The position numbers and the translations under genes were made by a program. A DNA stretch of 64,000 bases from the NCBI GenBank assembly GCA_902615845.1, contig CACMQS010000002.1:62001-126000 (forward strand), read 5' to 3'. The first letter of the stretch is position 1, and every line of letters starts with the position of its first letter. A model generated the notes under the pieces. The model was not told where the DNA came from. It did no database searches and saw only the letters and a list, made by a program, of their open reading frames with translations. This DNA is from an uncultured Alphaproteobacteria bacterium (GTDB lineage: Bacteria > Pseudomonadota > Alphaproteobacteria > HIMB59 > GCA-002718135). This document shows, piece after piece, positions 37,356 through 46,554 of this stretch.

Positions 37356-38291
37356 ATGAAAATAATCGCCTGTAATAGTAGCAAATCCCTAGCAGAAAAA
37401 ATTTCTAAACATATTGATGTGCCATTAGCAGATGCCTCTGTTAGAACTTTTAATGATAGAGAAATATTTGTGGAAATAAATGAAAATATCAGAGGTGAAG
37501 ATGTGTTTATTATTCAATCGACATCGCATCCGGCTAATGACCATTTAATGGAACTTTTAATTACAATAGATGCAGCAAGGAGGGGATCAGCAAAAAGGAT
37601 TACTGCTGTTATCCCATATTATGGATATGCAAGACAAGATAGAAAGACTGGACCTAGAACACCAATCACTGCCAAACTTGTAGCAAATTTAATTACATCC
37701 GCGGGTGCTGATAGGGTATTAACAATGGATTTACATGCTGGTCAAATTCAAGGTTTTTTTGACATTCCTTTAGATAATATTTTTTCTGTAAGACCGATAA
37801 TCGATGATGTTAAAGAAAGATTTAATGGAAACAAAAATTTAGTTGTTGCTTCACCTGATGTTGGTGGTGTTGTTAGAGCTAGAGCTTTTGCTAAAAGATT
37901 AGAGGCTGGACTGGCAATTGCCGATAAAAGAAGAGAAAAAGCTGGTGAGTCTGAAGTAATGAACATCATCGGAGATGTAAAAGATAAAACTTGTATCTTA
38001 CTAGATGATATAGCGGACTCTGCAGGCACGTTATGCAACGCTGCTGAAGCTCTGAGTAAAAATGGAGCTAAAGAAATTTACTCTTATATTGTTCACGGTG
38101 TATTATCTGGAGATGCGCTAAAAAAGATTGAAAATTCAAGCATAAAAGAATTAGTATTAACAGATACAATAGAGCCTTCTAAAGAGGTAAAAAGCACAAA
38201 AAACATTAGACATATTAGTATTGCTCCTTTAATGGGTGATGCGATTAAAAGGATTAACACTGATACTTCAGTGTCTGCCCTTTTCGATTAA
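37356..38291 (+). CDS. prs: Ribose-phosphate pyrophosphokinase
   Basis: A 311-residue PRPP synthetase. [14 protein letters not shown], the ATP loop around [26 protein letters not shown] and the ribose-5-phosphate loop [13 protein letters not shown] are all present. It makes PRPP for nucleotide, histidine and tryptophan synthesis. It is followed 14 bases later by rplY, a common order in proteobacteria. Length is normal. Confidence 0.97.
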   Translation: MKIIACNSSKSLAEKISKHIDVPLADASVRTFNDREIFVEINENIRGEDVFIIQSTSHPANDHLMELLITIDAARRGSAKRITAVIPYYGYARQDRKTGPRTPITAKLVANLITSAGADRVLTMDLHAGQIQGFFDIPLDNIFSVRPIIDDVKERFNGNKNLVVASPDVGGVVRARAFAKRLEAGLAIADKRREKAGESEVMNIIGDVKDKTCILLDDIADSAGTLCNAAEALSKNGAKEIYSYIVHGVLSGDALKKIENSSIKELVLTDTIEPSKEVKSTKNIRHISIAPLMGDAIKRINTDTSVSALFD

Positions 38292-38305
38292 ATTTTTTTT
38301 ATTTT

Positions 38306-38983
38306 ATGAGTGATTTTAAAGCGATAGAAAGAAATAAAGATATTGGTTCAAATCATAGTCTTTTAATGAAGGGATTAGTCCCTGGTATTATTTACGGCAA
38401 AGGAACTGAGCCTAAAAAAATTGCTCTAGAAGATAAAACACTCAAAAAATTAATGGGTACTGGTTCTTTTTATTCAACAATTATCGATCTTGATGTCGAT
38501 GGAAAGAAAGAAAAAATACTTCCTAAACAATTGCAATATCACCCTGTTAGTGATCGACTTATACATTTTGATTTTTTAAGAGTACAAGAAAATACAAAAG
38601 TAAACGTTGAAATTCCTGTTGAATTTTTAAATCAAGATAAATGTCCTGGTTTGAAAAAAGGTGGAGTTTTAAATACTGTTAGAAGACTTGTTGAACTAAC
38701 ATGTAACGCAAATAATATACCTAGCAAACTAGAATTTGATTTAATTGAAAGTGAAATAGGTGATGCAGTAAAAATTAGTAATATTCAACTACCTGAGGGA
38801 GTTGCTCCCACTATTTCAGATAGAGATTTCGTAATAGCTACTTTAGTTCCACCAACTGTAGAAGTTGAAACTAAAACTGAAGAAACAACTGAAGAAGGTG
38901 CAGCAGAAGGTGATGAAGAGAAATCAGAGGAAAAGAAGGAAGAATCTTCTGATAATAAAGAAGAAAATAAAGAATCTAAGTAA
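38306..38983 (+). CDS. rplY: 50S ribosomal protein L25/Ctc
   Basis: A 225-residue long-form L25 (Ctc type). The N-terminal 5S rRNA-binding domain has KGLVPGIIYGKG and HPVSDRLIHFDFLRV; the beta-barrel C-terminal domain extends to about 190, and a highly acidic tail of Glu, Lys and Asp ends the protein. It lies between prs and pth, the usual alphaproteobacterial arrangement. Confidence 0.95.
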   Translation: MSDFKAIERNKDIGSNHSLLMKGLVPGIIYGKGTEPKKIALEDKTLKKLMGTGSFYSTIIDLDVDGKKEKILPKQLQYHPVSDRLIHFDFLRVQENTKVNVEIPVEFLNQDKCPGLKKGGVLNTVRRLVELTCNANNIPSKLEFDLIESEIGDAVKISNIQLPEGVAPTISDRDFVIATLVPPTVEVETKTEETTEEGAAEGDEEKSEEKKEESSDNKEENKESK

Positions 38984-39004
38984 CTTTACTTTATATTTCA
39001 TTAT

Positions 39005-39565
39005 ATGTTTTTAATTTGTGGACTTGGTAACCCAGGTGTAAATTATAAAAATACCAGACATAATGTAGGTCTCCATGTAGTGGATAATATAATCTCATAT
39101 TTTAATTTGGATAAAATCAAAGAAGATAAAATAAAAGAATTATATTCAGGTGTAATTAATAATCAAAAAATCTTTGTGTTAAAACCTCTTACATTCATGA
39201 ATTTATCTGGAAAAGCTGTTTCAGAAATTGTGAATTTTTATAAAATAAAATTAGACCATACTTTTGTTATACATGATGACCTTGATTTAGAATTATCAAA
39301 AGTAAAAATAAAACAAGGTGGTGGAAACGGAGGTCATAATGGATTGGAAAGTATTGACCAATTTATAGGGGAAAATTATTTTAGAATACGTATTGGAATT
39401 GATCATCCTGGACATAAAGATTTAGTTTCAAGTTATGTTTTAAATAAGTTTTCAAAATCAGAAGAAGAAATAATAAATAAAAAAATTGATAAAATGGTTA
39501 AAAATATAGAATTAATATTTTCAGATATTCCTCTATTTTTAACAAAAATAAGTGAGCAAAATTAA
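39005..39565 (+). CDS. pth: Peptidyl-tRNA hydrolase
   Basis: A 186-residue Pth. GLGNPGVNYKNTRHNVG opens the protein with the catalytic histidine; KPLTFMNLSG, HDDLDLE and GGGNGGHNGL follow. It releases tRNA from peptidyl-tRNA dropped by ribosomes. It lies 21 bases after rplY and 2 bases before ychF. Confidence 0.97.
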   Translation: MFLICGLGNPGVNYKNTRHNVGLHVVDNIISYFNLDKIKEDKIKELYSGVINNQKIFVLKPLTFMNLSGKAVSEIVNFYKIKLDHTFVIHDDLDLELSKVKIKQGGGNGGHNGLESIDQFIGENYFRIRIGIDHPGHKDLVSSYVLNKFSKSEEEIINKKIDKMVKNIELIFSDIPLFLTKISEQN

Positions 39566-39567
39566 TT

Positions 39568-40668
39568 ATGGGATTTAAGTGTGGGATAGTTGGATTACCA
39601 AATGTTGGTAAATCCACTTTATTCAATGCGCTTACCCAATCAAATAAAGCGGAAGCTGCAAATTATCCATTTGCAACTATTGAACCAAATATAGGAAGAG
39701 TTGCAGTACCCGATGACAGATTAGATAAACTTGCAATCATTGGAAAAAGTGAAAAAATAATCCCATCTTTCATGGATTTTGTTGATATTGCAGGATTAGT
39801 AAAAGGAGCCTCACAAGGAGAAGGTTTAGGAAATAAATTTTTAGGACATGTAAGAGAAGTTGATGCAATAGCACATGTTGTTAGATGTTTTGAAGATACT
39901 AATATTACTCATGTATCATCAAAAATTGATCCATTAGATGATATTGAAACAATAAATTTAGAATTGCAATTGGCTGATCTTGAAAGCTTAAATAATAAAA
40001 AAACTAGTTTAGAAAAAAAATTAAAAGCAAACGATAAAGAAACTAAACATCAATTTGAGATAATAAATAAAATCTTACAAATGCTAGATGCCAATAGTAT
40101 CTTAAAAATTGAGGAATTTGCTAGTAATGAAATTGACTTTGTAAATAGTCTTAACTTAATTAGTCTAAAGCCAACTATGTACATATGTAATGTAGATGAA
40201 GAATCAATTCATACTGGAAACGAATTATCAAAAAAAGTCGTCGAGTTTGCCAAAAAAAATAGTCATTCTGTAGTTTTAATCTCTGCATCAATAGAAGCAC
40301 AAATAGCAGAATTAGATAATGAAGAAGAAAAACTTGAATTTCTTAAAGAACTTAATTTAGATCAAACAACATTGAATAAGGTTATAAAATCAGGATATGA
40401 ACTTTTAGGTTTGATAAACTATTTTACATGTGGTCCAAAAGAAACAAGATCATGGACAATAAAAAAAGAAACACTTGCACCTCAAGCTGCTGGAAAAATT
40501 CACACTGATTTTGAAAAAGGATTTATTAGAGCAGAGACTGTCTCTTATGAAGACTATATAGAAAATAATGGTGATGCTGGAAGTAGAGATTCAGGTAAGC
40601 TAAGACAAGAAGGTAAAGATTATATCGTCAAAGATGGTGATGTAATGAACTTTTTATTTAATATCTAA
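39568..40668 (+). CDS. ychF: Redox-regulated ATPase YchF
   Basis: A 366-residue Obg-family P-loop protein with GIVGLPNVGKSTLFNALT, DIAGLVKGASQGEGLGN, a coiled insert around 130-160 and the C-terminal TGS domain ending DGDVMNFLFNI. The G4 motif is NVDE, as in ATP-preferring YchF. Its stop overlaps the convergent petC stop by 4 bases. Confidence 0.96.
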   Translation: MGFKCGIVGLPNVGKSTLFNALTQSNKAEAANYPFATIEPNIGRVAVPDDRLDKLAIIGKSEKIIPSFMDFVDIAGLVKGASQGEGLGNKFLGHVREVDAIAHVVRCFEDTNITHVSSKIDPLDDIETINLELQLADLESLNNKKTSLEKKLKANDKETKHQFEIINKILQMLDANSILKIEEFASNEIDFVNSLNLISLKPTMYICNVDEESIHTGNELSKKVVEFAKKNSHSVVLISASIEAQIAELDNEEEKLEFLKELNLDQTTLNKVIKSGYELLGLINYFTCGPKETRSWTIKKETLAPQAAGKIHTDFEKGFIRAETVSYEDYIENNGDAGSRDSGKLRQEGKDYIVKDGDVMNFLFNI

Positions 40669-41414
40669 GTGACGTCTCGCCAAAGTCTGTTTTTTGCTAA
40701 GTAAACAATTGTTCCTAGAATAATAAAGAATAATATTACTTTGATTCCTAAATTTTTTCTTTCTTCCATTTCTGGTTCAGCAGCCCAGTGAAGAAAATGT
40801 GTTACATCAGCCGATAACTGTTCTGCATTATTATCAGTACCATCATCATAATCTACACTTCCATCGGCTATAGGTGCTGGCATGGCTATTTGATTGCCAG
40901 CCATCCATTTATTGTACCACATTCCATTACCGACCTCCATTCCCTTTGGAGGTTCAACATAACCTAAAAGAAGGTTATAAATATAATCAACTCCATATTT
41001 TCTAGCTTTTGTAATTACACTTAAATCTGGAGGATAAGCTCCATTATTATTTGCTCTTGCTTCATTATCATTGGCATATGGATTGACAAATCTATCTGCT
41101 GGTCTTGCCGGTCTTTCAAACATTTCACCATCATCATTTGGACCGTCTAATACAGTATATTCAGAAGCAATTACTTTTACTTGAGCCTCAGAAAAACCAA
41201 CATCAATAAGATCTCTGTAATATAGCAGTTTCATTGAATGACATCCTGCACATACTTCTCTATAAACTTTATAGCCCCTTTGAATTGCAGCTCTATCAAA
41301 AGTTCCCGTTACACCTTTAAAAGACCAATCATGTTTTGGCATTTTTTCAGTACTCATTTCTGCAGCAAATAAATTTGAAGAGAATAATAAAAAAATAATA
41401 AGTAATAGGCGCAT
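40665..41414 (-). CDS. petC: Cytochrome c1 (bc1 complex)
   Basis: A 249-residue protein. It has a signal peptide (1-17), the heme c motif CAGCHSMKLLYYRDL, a methionine ligand region AMPAPIADG and a C-terminal membrane anchor (about 223-241). It accepts electrons from the Rieske centre and passes them to soluble cytochrome c. It is the last gene of petABC, and its start abuts the petB stop. Confidence 0.95.
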   Translation of the reverse strand: MRLLLIIFLLFSSNLFAAEMSTEKMPKHDWSFKGVTGTFDRAAIQRGYKVYREVCAGCHSMKLLYYRDLIDVGFSEAQVKVIASEYTVLDGPNDDGEMFERPARPADRFVNPYANDNEARANNNGAYPPDLSVITKARKYGVDYIYNLLLGYVEPPKGMEVGNGMWYNKWMAGNQIAMPAPIADGSVDYDDGTDNNAEQLSADVTHFLHWAAEPEMEERKNLGIKVILFFIILGTIVYLAKNRLWRDVT

Positions 41415-42706
41415 TATAGATTTGTATCTTTTTGCATTGCTGGTGAAGGAATTCCTTTTTCTCCTCCACCAATATTAGGAGTTATATTTTTAGCATAAAC
41501 ATCACTAATACTGAGCGGAAGCTTACTTGGCTTCTCTATCCAACCAACAAAAGGTGTAATGATAAAGAAAAAACCAAAGTAGTAAAGTAAACCTACTCTT
41601 GCAATTAAAAGATATAAACCTTCAGCAGGAAGCATACCAACGTAGCCTAATGCAAAGAAGTTAACAAAAAAGCCCATCATAAACCACTTATATATTGGTC
41701 TATAATTACAGCTTCTCACTTTTGATCTATCAAGCCAAGGTAGAACAAAGAGAATTACTATCGCACCAAACATTAGAAGAACTCCTCCTAATTTATCAGG
41801 TACTGCTCTTAAAATTGCATAAAAAGGTGCAAGATACCAGTTTGGAACAATGTGAGCTGGAGTAACGAGTGGATCAGCTGGAATATAATTATCAACTTCA
41901 GCCATAAGATTTGGTCCAAAGAATATTACTGCAGAAATAGCAACACCAAAAGCACACATAGCTACTGTATCTTTAATTAACATATATGGAAAAAAGTTTA
42001 CTGAGTCATTGTTAGTTTTAATATCAATCCCATCAGGGTTATTTGAACCATGAACATGGACTGCAGCAACATGTAATCCCACAACACCAAAAATAACAAA
42101 TGGTAAAACATAATGAAGAGCAAAGAAACGGTTCAAAGTAGCATTTCCAACATTGTAATCACCAAGAAGCCATGTCTTTAATCCCTCACCAATAAATGGA
42201 ATTGCACTAAATAAATTTGTTATAACTGTAGCTCCCCAATAAGACATTTGTCCCCACGGTAATGTGTAACCAAGAAAAGAAGTTGCCATCATTAATAAAA
42301 ATATAAATACACCTAAAATCCAATTAAGCTCTCTTGGATATTTGTAAGAACCAAAATACATTGCTCTTACTATATGAATATAAACTATGATGAAGAAAAA
42401 AGCTGCACCATTGGAATGGATGTATCGCATTAACCAACCGTAATTGACATCTCGCATTATTCTTTCAACACTATCAAATGCCATATCAGTATGTGGTGTG
42501 TAATTCATCGCAAGAAAAATTCCGCTTACTATCATTGTAACAAGTGTAATTGTTGCTAATGCACCAAAACTCCAAAAATAATTACAATTTTTAGGCATTG
42601 GATAATCACCGTATTCTTTTTTGAAATAAGAAATAATTGGTAAACGAAATTCTATCCAATTAAGGACAGGGTTTTTAAACTGATGTACTTTTCGATTCTT
42701 ATCCAT
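41414..42706 (-). CDS. petB: Cytochrome b (bc1 complex)
   Basis: A 430-residue eight-helix cytochrome b. Heme-ligand helices are visible around HSNGAAFFFIIVYIHIVR and HYVLPFVIFGVVGLHVAAVH. The Qo-site ef loop, normally PEWY, reads VPNWYLAPFYAILR: the glutamate is replaced by asparagine (codon AAC on the minus strand). It sits between petA and petC in the same operon. Otherwise length and layout are normal. Confidence 0.96.
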   Translation of the reverse strand: MDKNRKVHQFKNPVLNWIEFRLPIISYFKKEYGDYPMPKNCNYFWSFGALATITLVTMIVSGIFLAMNYTPHTDMAFDSVERIMRDVNYGWLMRYIHSNGAAFFFIIVYIHIVRAMYFGSYKYPRELNWILGVFIFLLMMATSFLGYTLPWGQMSYWGATVITNLFSAIPFIGEGLKTWLLGDYNVGNATLNRFFALHYVLPFVIFGVVGLHVAAVHVHGSNNPDGIDIKTNNDSVNFFPYMLIKDTVAMCAFGVAISAVIFFGPNLMAEVDNYIPADPLVTPAHIVPNWYLAPFYAILRAVPDKLGGVLLMFGAIVILFVLPWLDRSKVRSCNYRPIYKWFMMGFFVNFFALGYVGMLPAEGLYLLIARVGLLYYFGFFFIITPFVGWIEKPSKLPLSISDVYAKNITPNIGGGEKGIPSPAMQKDTNL

Positions 42707-42707
42707 G

Positions 42708-43235
42708 TTATCCTATCTTTATAGTATTATCATTTAAAAAGGTATAGGGCGGAACGTCCAAGTTTTTGGGAGCTGGCCCTTTTCTTATTCTACCTGACGT
42801 ATCATAATGTGAACCATGGCATGGGCAATACCAACCATCGTACTCACCTTTCATATCAGAAACTTTCTGACCAAGCGGAACACAACCTAAGTGTGTACAT
42901 ACTCCCACTAAAACTAACCATTCTTCTTTTTGTACTCTATCTGCATCATCTTGTGGATCTCTTAAATCAGAAGCTTGAACCATTTTAGCTGCATCAATCT
43001 CATCTTTTGTTCTTTTTTTAATGAAGACTGGTTTTCCACGCCATTTTATTGTTATACTTTGACCTTCTTCAATAGCACTAATATCTACTTCAGTTGATCC
43101 TGCAGCTAATGTGTCCTCTGCTGGACTCATACTTTTTAGAAAAGGCCATATAAAAGCAGCTGTTCCAACAGCACCAAGCGTTACGGTGCTAAGTTGTAGG
43201 AAATCTCTTCTCTTATTTTTGGGTTTTTTAGCCAT
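42708..43235 (-). CDS. petA: Rieske iron-sulfur protein (bc1 complex)
   Basis: A 175-residue Rieske protein. The twin-arginine-like N-terminus ([19 protein letters not shown]) gives a membrane anchor. The [2Fe-2S] cluster is bound by [10 protein letters not shown] and CPCHGSHYD. It shuttles electrons from ubiquinol at the Qo site to cytochrome c1. It is the first gene of the bc1 operon. Confidence 0.96.
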   Translation of the reverse strand: MAKKPKNKRRDFLQLSTVTLGAVGTAAFIWPFLKSMSPAEDTLAAGSTEVDISAIEEGQSITIKWRGKPVFIKKRTKDEIDAAKMVQASDLRDPQDDADRVQKEEWLVLVGVCTHLGCVPLGQKVSDMKGEYDGWYCPCHGSHYDTSGRIRKGPAPKNLDVPPYTFLNDNTIKIG

Positions 43236-43330
43236 TTATTGTGAATTTCTTATATCTTAATTACTCAAAAAAATACTTTTTAAATATGTGCCAGCGTGAC
43301 GCAAGTAAAAAAATAATATAGTAAAAAAAC

Positions 43331-43777
43331 ATGAGAATTGCTCTATTTGAACCCGACATACCACAGAATGCAGGAAACATATTTAGACTAGGTGCCTGTC
43401 TTGGAATACCAGTAGACATAATAGAGCCAGCTGGCTTTGTGATTGATGATAAGAGATTAAAAAGAGCATCAATGGATTACTATGATTATCTAAAATTAAA
43501 AAAACATTTAAGTTGGGAAAAATTTTATGAGTGGTCAAAAGATAATTCATATCGACTCGTTCTTCTAACAACAAAAAGTAAAAAAAGTTATTTCGATTAT
43601 AAATTTCAATCAAATGATATTATTTTATTTGGCAGAGAAAGTGCAGGAGCACCTGATTTTGTTCATAGCTCTGTCGATGAAAGATTAATAATACCAATGA
43701 TAAAGGGGCCTAGATCGATTAATCTTAGTAGTTCAGTTGCTATTGTAGCTGGTGAAATGTTACGTCAATTAGCTTAA
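43331..43777 (+). CDS. trmL: tRNA (cytidine(34)-2'-O)-methyltransferase
   Basis: A 148-residue SPOUT methyltransferase of the TrmL/YibK type: FEPDIPQNAGNIFRLG, LFGRESAGAPDFVH and IPMIKGPRSINLSSSVAI, which form the knotted SAM site. It methylates the wobble ribose of leucine tRNAs. It is divergent from petA and overlaps the convergent pirin gene by 4 bases. Confidence 0.94.
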   Translation: MRIALFEPDIPQNAGNIFRLGACLGIPVDIIEPAGFVIDDKRLKRASMDYYDYLKLKKHLSWEKFYEWSKDNSYRLVLLTTKSKKSYFDYKFQSNDIILFGRESAGAPDFVHSSVDERLIIPMIKGPRSINLSSSVAIVAGEMLRQLA

Positions 43778-44631
43778 GCTAAGCTTCCCATCTTTCCTTC
43801 TTGATAGTCCATCATTGCTTGCTTGATTTCTCCCTCAGTATTTGCCACAAAAGGACCATAACGTGCTATAGGTTCTTTAAGTGGCTTACCTGCTAAAACT
43901 AGGTAGGATCCTTTTTCTGATATTGATGTAAGTTGAATCTCATCACTTGATTGATCAAAATAAATCATATCACCTTTATTAGCAATTTTATCTTGCTCAT
44001 TGAACTGCAACTGACCATCAATAATATAGATCATAAGATTTTGTTCTTTATCAACATTAAACTTTGTCATATCTGGTTTTGAAAATTGAATATCAAATAT
44101 TGATACAGGTGAATATGTTTGAACTTTGGATTTGGTTTCATTTATTTCACCCACAAGAACTTTAATTTCTATATTTGCATTTTCAGATACTGTTGGAATA
44201 GTATTTCTTTTAATATGTTGGTACCAAGGTTTAACTTTTTTATTTTTTTGTGGAAGGTTAACCCAGATTTGTAAACCTTGCATGATACCGCCACTCTTCT
44301 TGAATTTTTCTGTTACTAATTCAGAGTGAATTAAACCTGAACCAGTTGTCATCCATTGTACATCACCAGTTTCAATTTCCGCTTGTCCGCCAAATGAGTC
44401 TCTGTGTTCTACCTCACCACCAAGCATGTAAGTAATTGCCTCAAATCCACAATGAGGATGCGCAGGTACGCCAGTTGCTCCTCCTGGCTCATAATTAATT
44501 GGGCCGAAATGATCAAAAAGAAGAAATGGATCATTTTCTCTCATTCCTGGGACAGGGAAAGCTCTGGTTACAGGTATCCCGTCTCCCTCAAAAGTCTTCA
44601 TACATTGTTTAATTTCTAATGCTTTTCTCAT
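43774..44631 (-). CDS. Pirin family protein
   Basis: A 285-residue bicupin pirin. The metal site is HPHCGFEAITYML with downstream histidine and glutamate (GEVEHRDSFGG, SGLIHSE). The C-terminal domain ends AKQAMMDYQEGKMG. Pirins include quercetin 2,3-dioxygenases and regulators; the physiological role is rarely known. It is divergent from the small Cys-rich peptide gene with 34 bases between starts. Confidence 0.92.
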   Translation of the reverse strand: MRKALEIKQCMKTFEGDGIPVTRAFPVPGMRENDPFLLFDHFGPINYEPGGATGVPAHPHCGFEAITYMLGGEVEHRDSFGGQAEIETGDVQWMTTGSGLIHSELVTEKFKKSGGIMQGLQIWVNLPQKNKKVKPWYQHIKRNTIPTVSENANIEIKVLVGEINETKSKVQTYSPVSIFDIQFSKPDMTKFNVDKEQNLMIYIIDGQLQFNEQDKIANKGDMIYFDQSSDEIQLTSISEKGSYLVLAGKPLKEPIARYGPFVANTEGEIKQAMMDYQEGKMGSLA

Positions 44632-44665
44632 TTGTATTTTAAATTATTATAAAAAATATATAGGT

Positions 44666-44755
44666 ATGATTATGAAAAATCAAAATCCAAACCCACCAAA
44701 GTGTGGTTGCAGCTGCAGCTGTTGTTGCACTTGTGAAGGTGGAGATTGCTGTTAA
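44666..44755 (+). CDS. Cysteine-rich 29-residue peptide
   Basis: Too short for the ORF track. The frame encodes a short Asn/Pro-rich lead followed by CGCSCSCCCTCEGGDCC and TAA. Nine of the last 17 residues are cysteine, in the CC, CxC and CCC patterns typical of metallothionein-like soft-metal binders. The ATG at 44672 is 6 bases after AGGT and may be the true start, giving 27 residues. It lies between pirin and the DUF1636 gene, at the end of the zinc island. Thiol metal buffering is inferred; I do not recognise a named family. Confidence 0.6.
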   Translation: MIMKNQNPNPPKCGCSCSCCCTCEGGDCC

Positions 44756-44822
44756 TAATACATTCTAAATTAAACAAAATTCAGAAATAAATAATTATAA
44801 TTTAATTTTTTTTAAAATTTTA

Positions 44823-45230
44823 CTATTTTAAATTAATAATAATATCTGACTTACTATTTATTGGAGGAAATCTACCAACGATATTAGATCTATATATTTC
44901 AGGTCTATGTCTACGTCTCAAAAAACCATCATCAGATTTGCTATAGGATAATAGCAGTTCCTCTATTGAATCAATATAAGCAGAATTTTCAGGATCTATA
45001 TCTCCAAACACATAGGTAAAACAATTTTCTGCGGTAAAGGATACAATACATGAACGTTTACAATTACTCATGCAATTTACACCTCTTAAAGTTACATTTT
45101 TTGTATTTTTAAATTTATCAATTAATTTTTGTGCAAGTTTTTCTCCTGCAAGTTTATTATTATTTTGAGCTTTATTAAGGGTACATGTGAGACAAACAGA
45201 TAATATTATTTCTTTTTGTTTTTTTGACAT
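44823..45230 (-). CDS. DUF1636 metal-binding protein
   Basis: A 135-residue protein with a thioredoxin-like ferredoxin arrangement of cysteines: CLTC near residue 13 and NCMSNCKRSC near 53-62. The C-terminal RRRHRPEIYR...GRFPP is typical of DUF1636. Relatives are found near CobW GTPases and metal or cobalamin genes. It is the last gene of the CobW - WD40 - CHEPDCPP operon, 21 bases after its neighbour. It probably binds an Fe-S cluster or another metal; the role is unknown. Confidence 0.75.
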   Translation of the reverse strand: MSKKQKEIILSVCLTCTLNKAQNNNKLAGEKLAQKLIDKFKNTKNVTLRGVNCMSNCKRSCIVSFTAENCFTYVFGDIDPENSAYIDSIEELLLSYSKSDDGFLRRRHRPEIYRSNIVGRFPPINSKSDIIINLK

Positions 45231-45251
45231 TTTTATTCTAAATTTAATAAT

Positions 45252-45506
45252 CTAATGGGTGTGGTTTGTTAGATTATTAATATCTGACTCCTCTATTTCT
45301 TCTATTGATTTTGCAACTCGCCAATTTTTCATTGATCCGTCTTCATTTCTTGCAGTAATTACAGTTTCGATTGGTGGACAATCAGGCTCATGACAACTGA
45401 GCTCAGCAATACTTATTATAGTATTTTCTGGTAATTTATATTTCTTGGAAATTAAATGTTTAAGATTTCTTATTTTTTCAACATTTTGAGTTTTACGATT
45501 AAACAT
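45252..45506 (-). CDS. Small conserved-looking protein with CHEPDCPP motif
   Basis: An 84-residue protein. Its centre is ISIAELSCHEPDCPPIETVIT, with two cysteines and a histidine suited to metal binding, and it ends NNLTNHTH. It lies between the WD40 protein (10 bases) and the DUF1636 protein (21 bases) in one operon. I do not recognise a named family. Its place suggests a small partner or metal relay for the CobW GTPase; that is inference. Confidence 0.7.
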   Translation of the reverse strand: MFNRKTQNVEKIRNLKHLISKKYKLPENTIISIAELSCHEPDCPPIETVITARNEDGSMKNWRVAKSIEEIEESDINNLTNHTH

Positions 45507-45516
45507 ATTTTCTCCT

Positions 45517-46554
45517 TTAATTGTCTGCCCATAAAGATGATAAAAGAATAGAACCTTTCATATCCCCAATTAATATTTGTGAATTATCACTAGATATCGC
45601 TATTGTTGAAACTTCCGAACCTGTTGAACTTCTAATCATAATTGGTTTTTTACTTTCATCAATTTCTGCTAATAAAACTGACCCATCTGTAAAACCGGTG
45701 AAAACAGCTTTTTCTCCATTTAGTGCTTTAACAAATGTTGCAAGTTCTTTACCACCGTTTGCAACAACAATTGGCTTTCTCCCCATTGGTCCTTCTTTAC
45801 CATCAAATGGCCAGCAAACTGCATCACTGGATCCAGATGTTACCAAATACGGTGTATCACCAACCCAAGTAAAACTTTTAATTTTTGATGGATAACCTCT
45901 CATTGCTAAATCAGCTTTGTCGTTTATGCGCCAACCATGAATTTGATTTTCTTGCATTGCAGTTACAATATATTTTGTATCTGGGCTAAACGTTACAGTT
46001 CCATGCGATCCTTTCCATGTAAAATTTGATGCTGTCCATTTATTATTATTAAGTTTCCACACTGTTACTCCACCGTATCTTGAGACCGCAAGACGCTTAC
46101 CTTTATTATCAAATGCTAATCCAGCAACAGTACTTTGATGCTCTAAAGTTTGTGGTTTATCTTTGTTTTTTGTCCAAATATAAACAGTCTTTCCTGATGA
46201 ACAAACTTTAGTATCTTTGTGGGAAGCTACACAGTCAACCCACTTTGAACCAAAATTAAAAATTTCATCAATATTTCCATCAGATGATATTTTTAGAAAA
46301 CGTCCATCTTCTCCTCCCGTTAACACATGATCTTCATAATTTGTCATACTCAACACTACACCCTTATGTGCTTTAACAGTTTTAGGATCAGATCCAGATT
46401 GAAAAAATCTTACAGTACCGTCTCCAAATCCTACCGCTATTTGATCACGAATTGTAACTGCTTCTGTAGCTGGGGCTCCAATATTAAAAATTGAACCTCT
46501 TCTTTCAAGTTCAGTTTTATTTGATTCTTGAAGTGTTTCTAAATCAGCGTTCAT
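45517..46554 (-). CDS. WD40 repeat protein linked to CobW
   Basis: A 345-residue beta-propeller protein with about seven WD40-like repeats, seen as recurring segments such as TVRFFQSGSD, VLTGGEDGRFLKIS, VYIWTK and DGSVLLAEID. It has no signal peptide, so it is cytoplasmic. Its start overlaps the cobW stop by 4 bases (ATGA). WD40 proteins paired with COG0523 GTPases occur in proteobacterial zinc-scarcity loci. It probably serves as a scaffold or client-binding partner for the GTPase. Confidence 0.8.
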   Translation of the reverse strand: MNADLETLQESNKTELERRGSIFNIGAPATEAVTIRDQIAVGFGDGTVRFFQSGSDPKTVKAHKGVVLSMTNYEDHVLTGGEDGRFLKISSDGNIDEIFNFGSKWVDCVASHKDTKVCSSGKTVYIWTKNKDKPQTLEHQSTVAGLAFDNKGKRLAVSRYGGVTVWKLNNNKWTASNFTWKGSHGTVTFSPDTKYIVTAMQENQIHGWRINDKADLAMRGYPSKIKSFTWVGDTPYLVTSGSSDAVCWPFDGKEGPMGRKPIVVANGGKELATFVKALNGEKAVFTGFTDGSVLLAEIDESKKPIMIRSSTGSEVSTIAISSDNSQILIGDMKGSILLSSLWADN

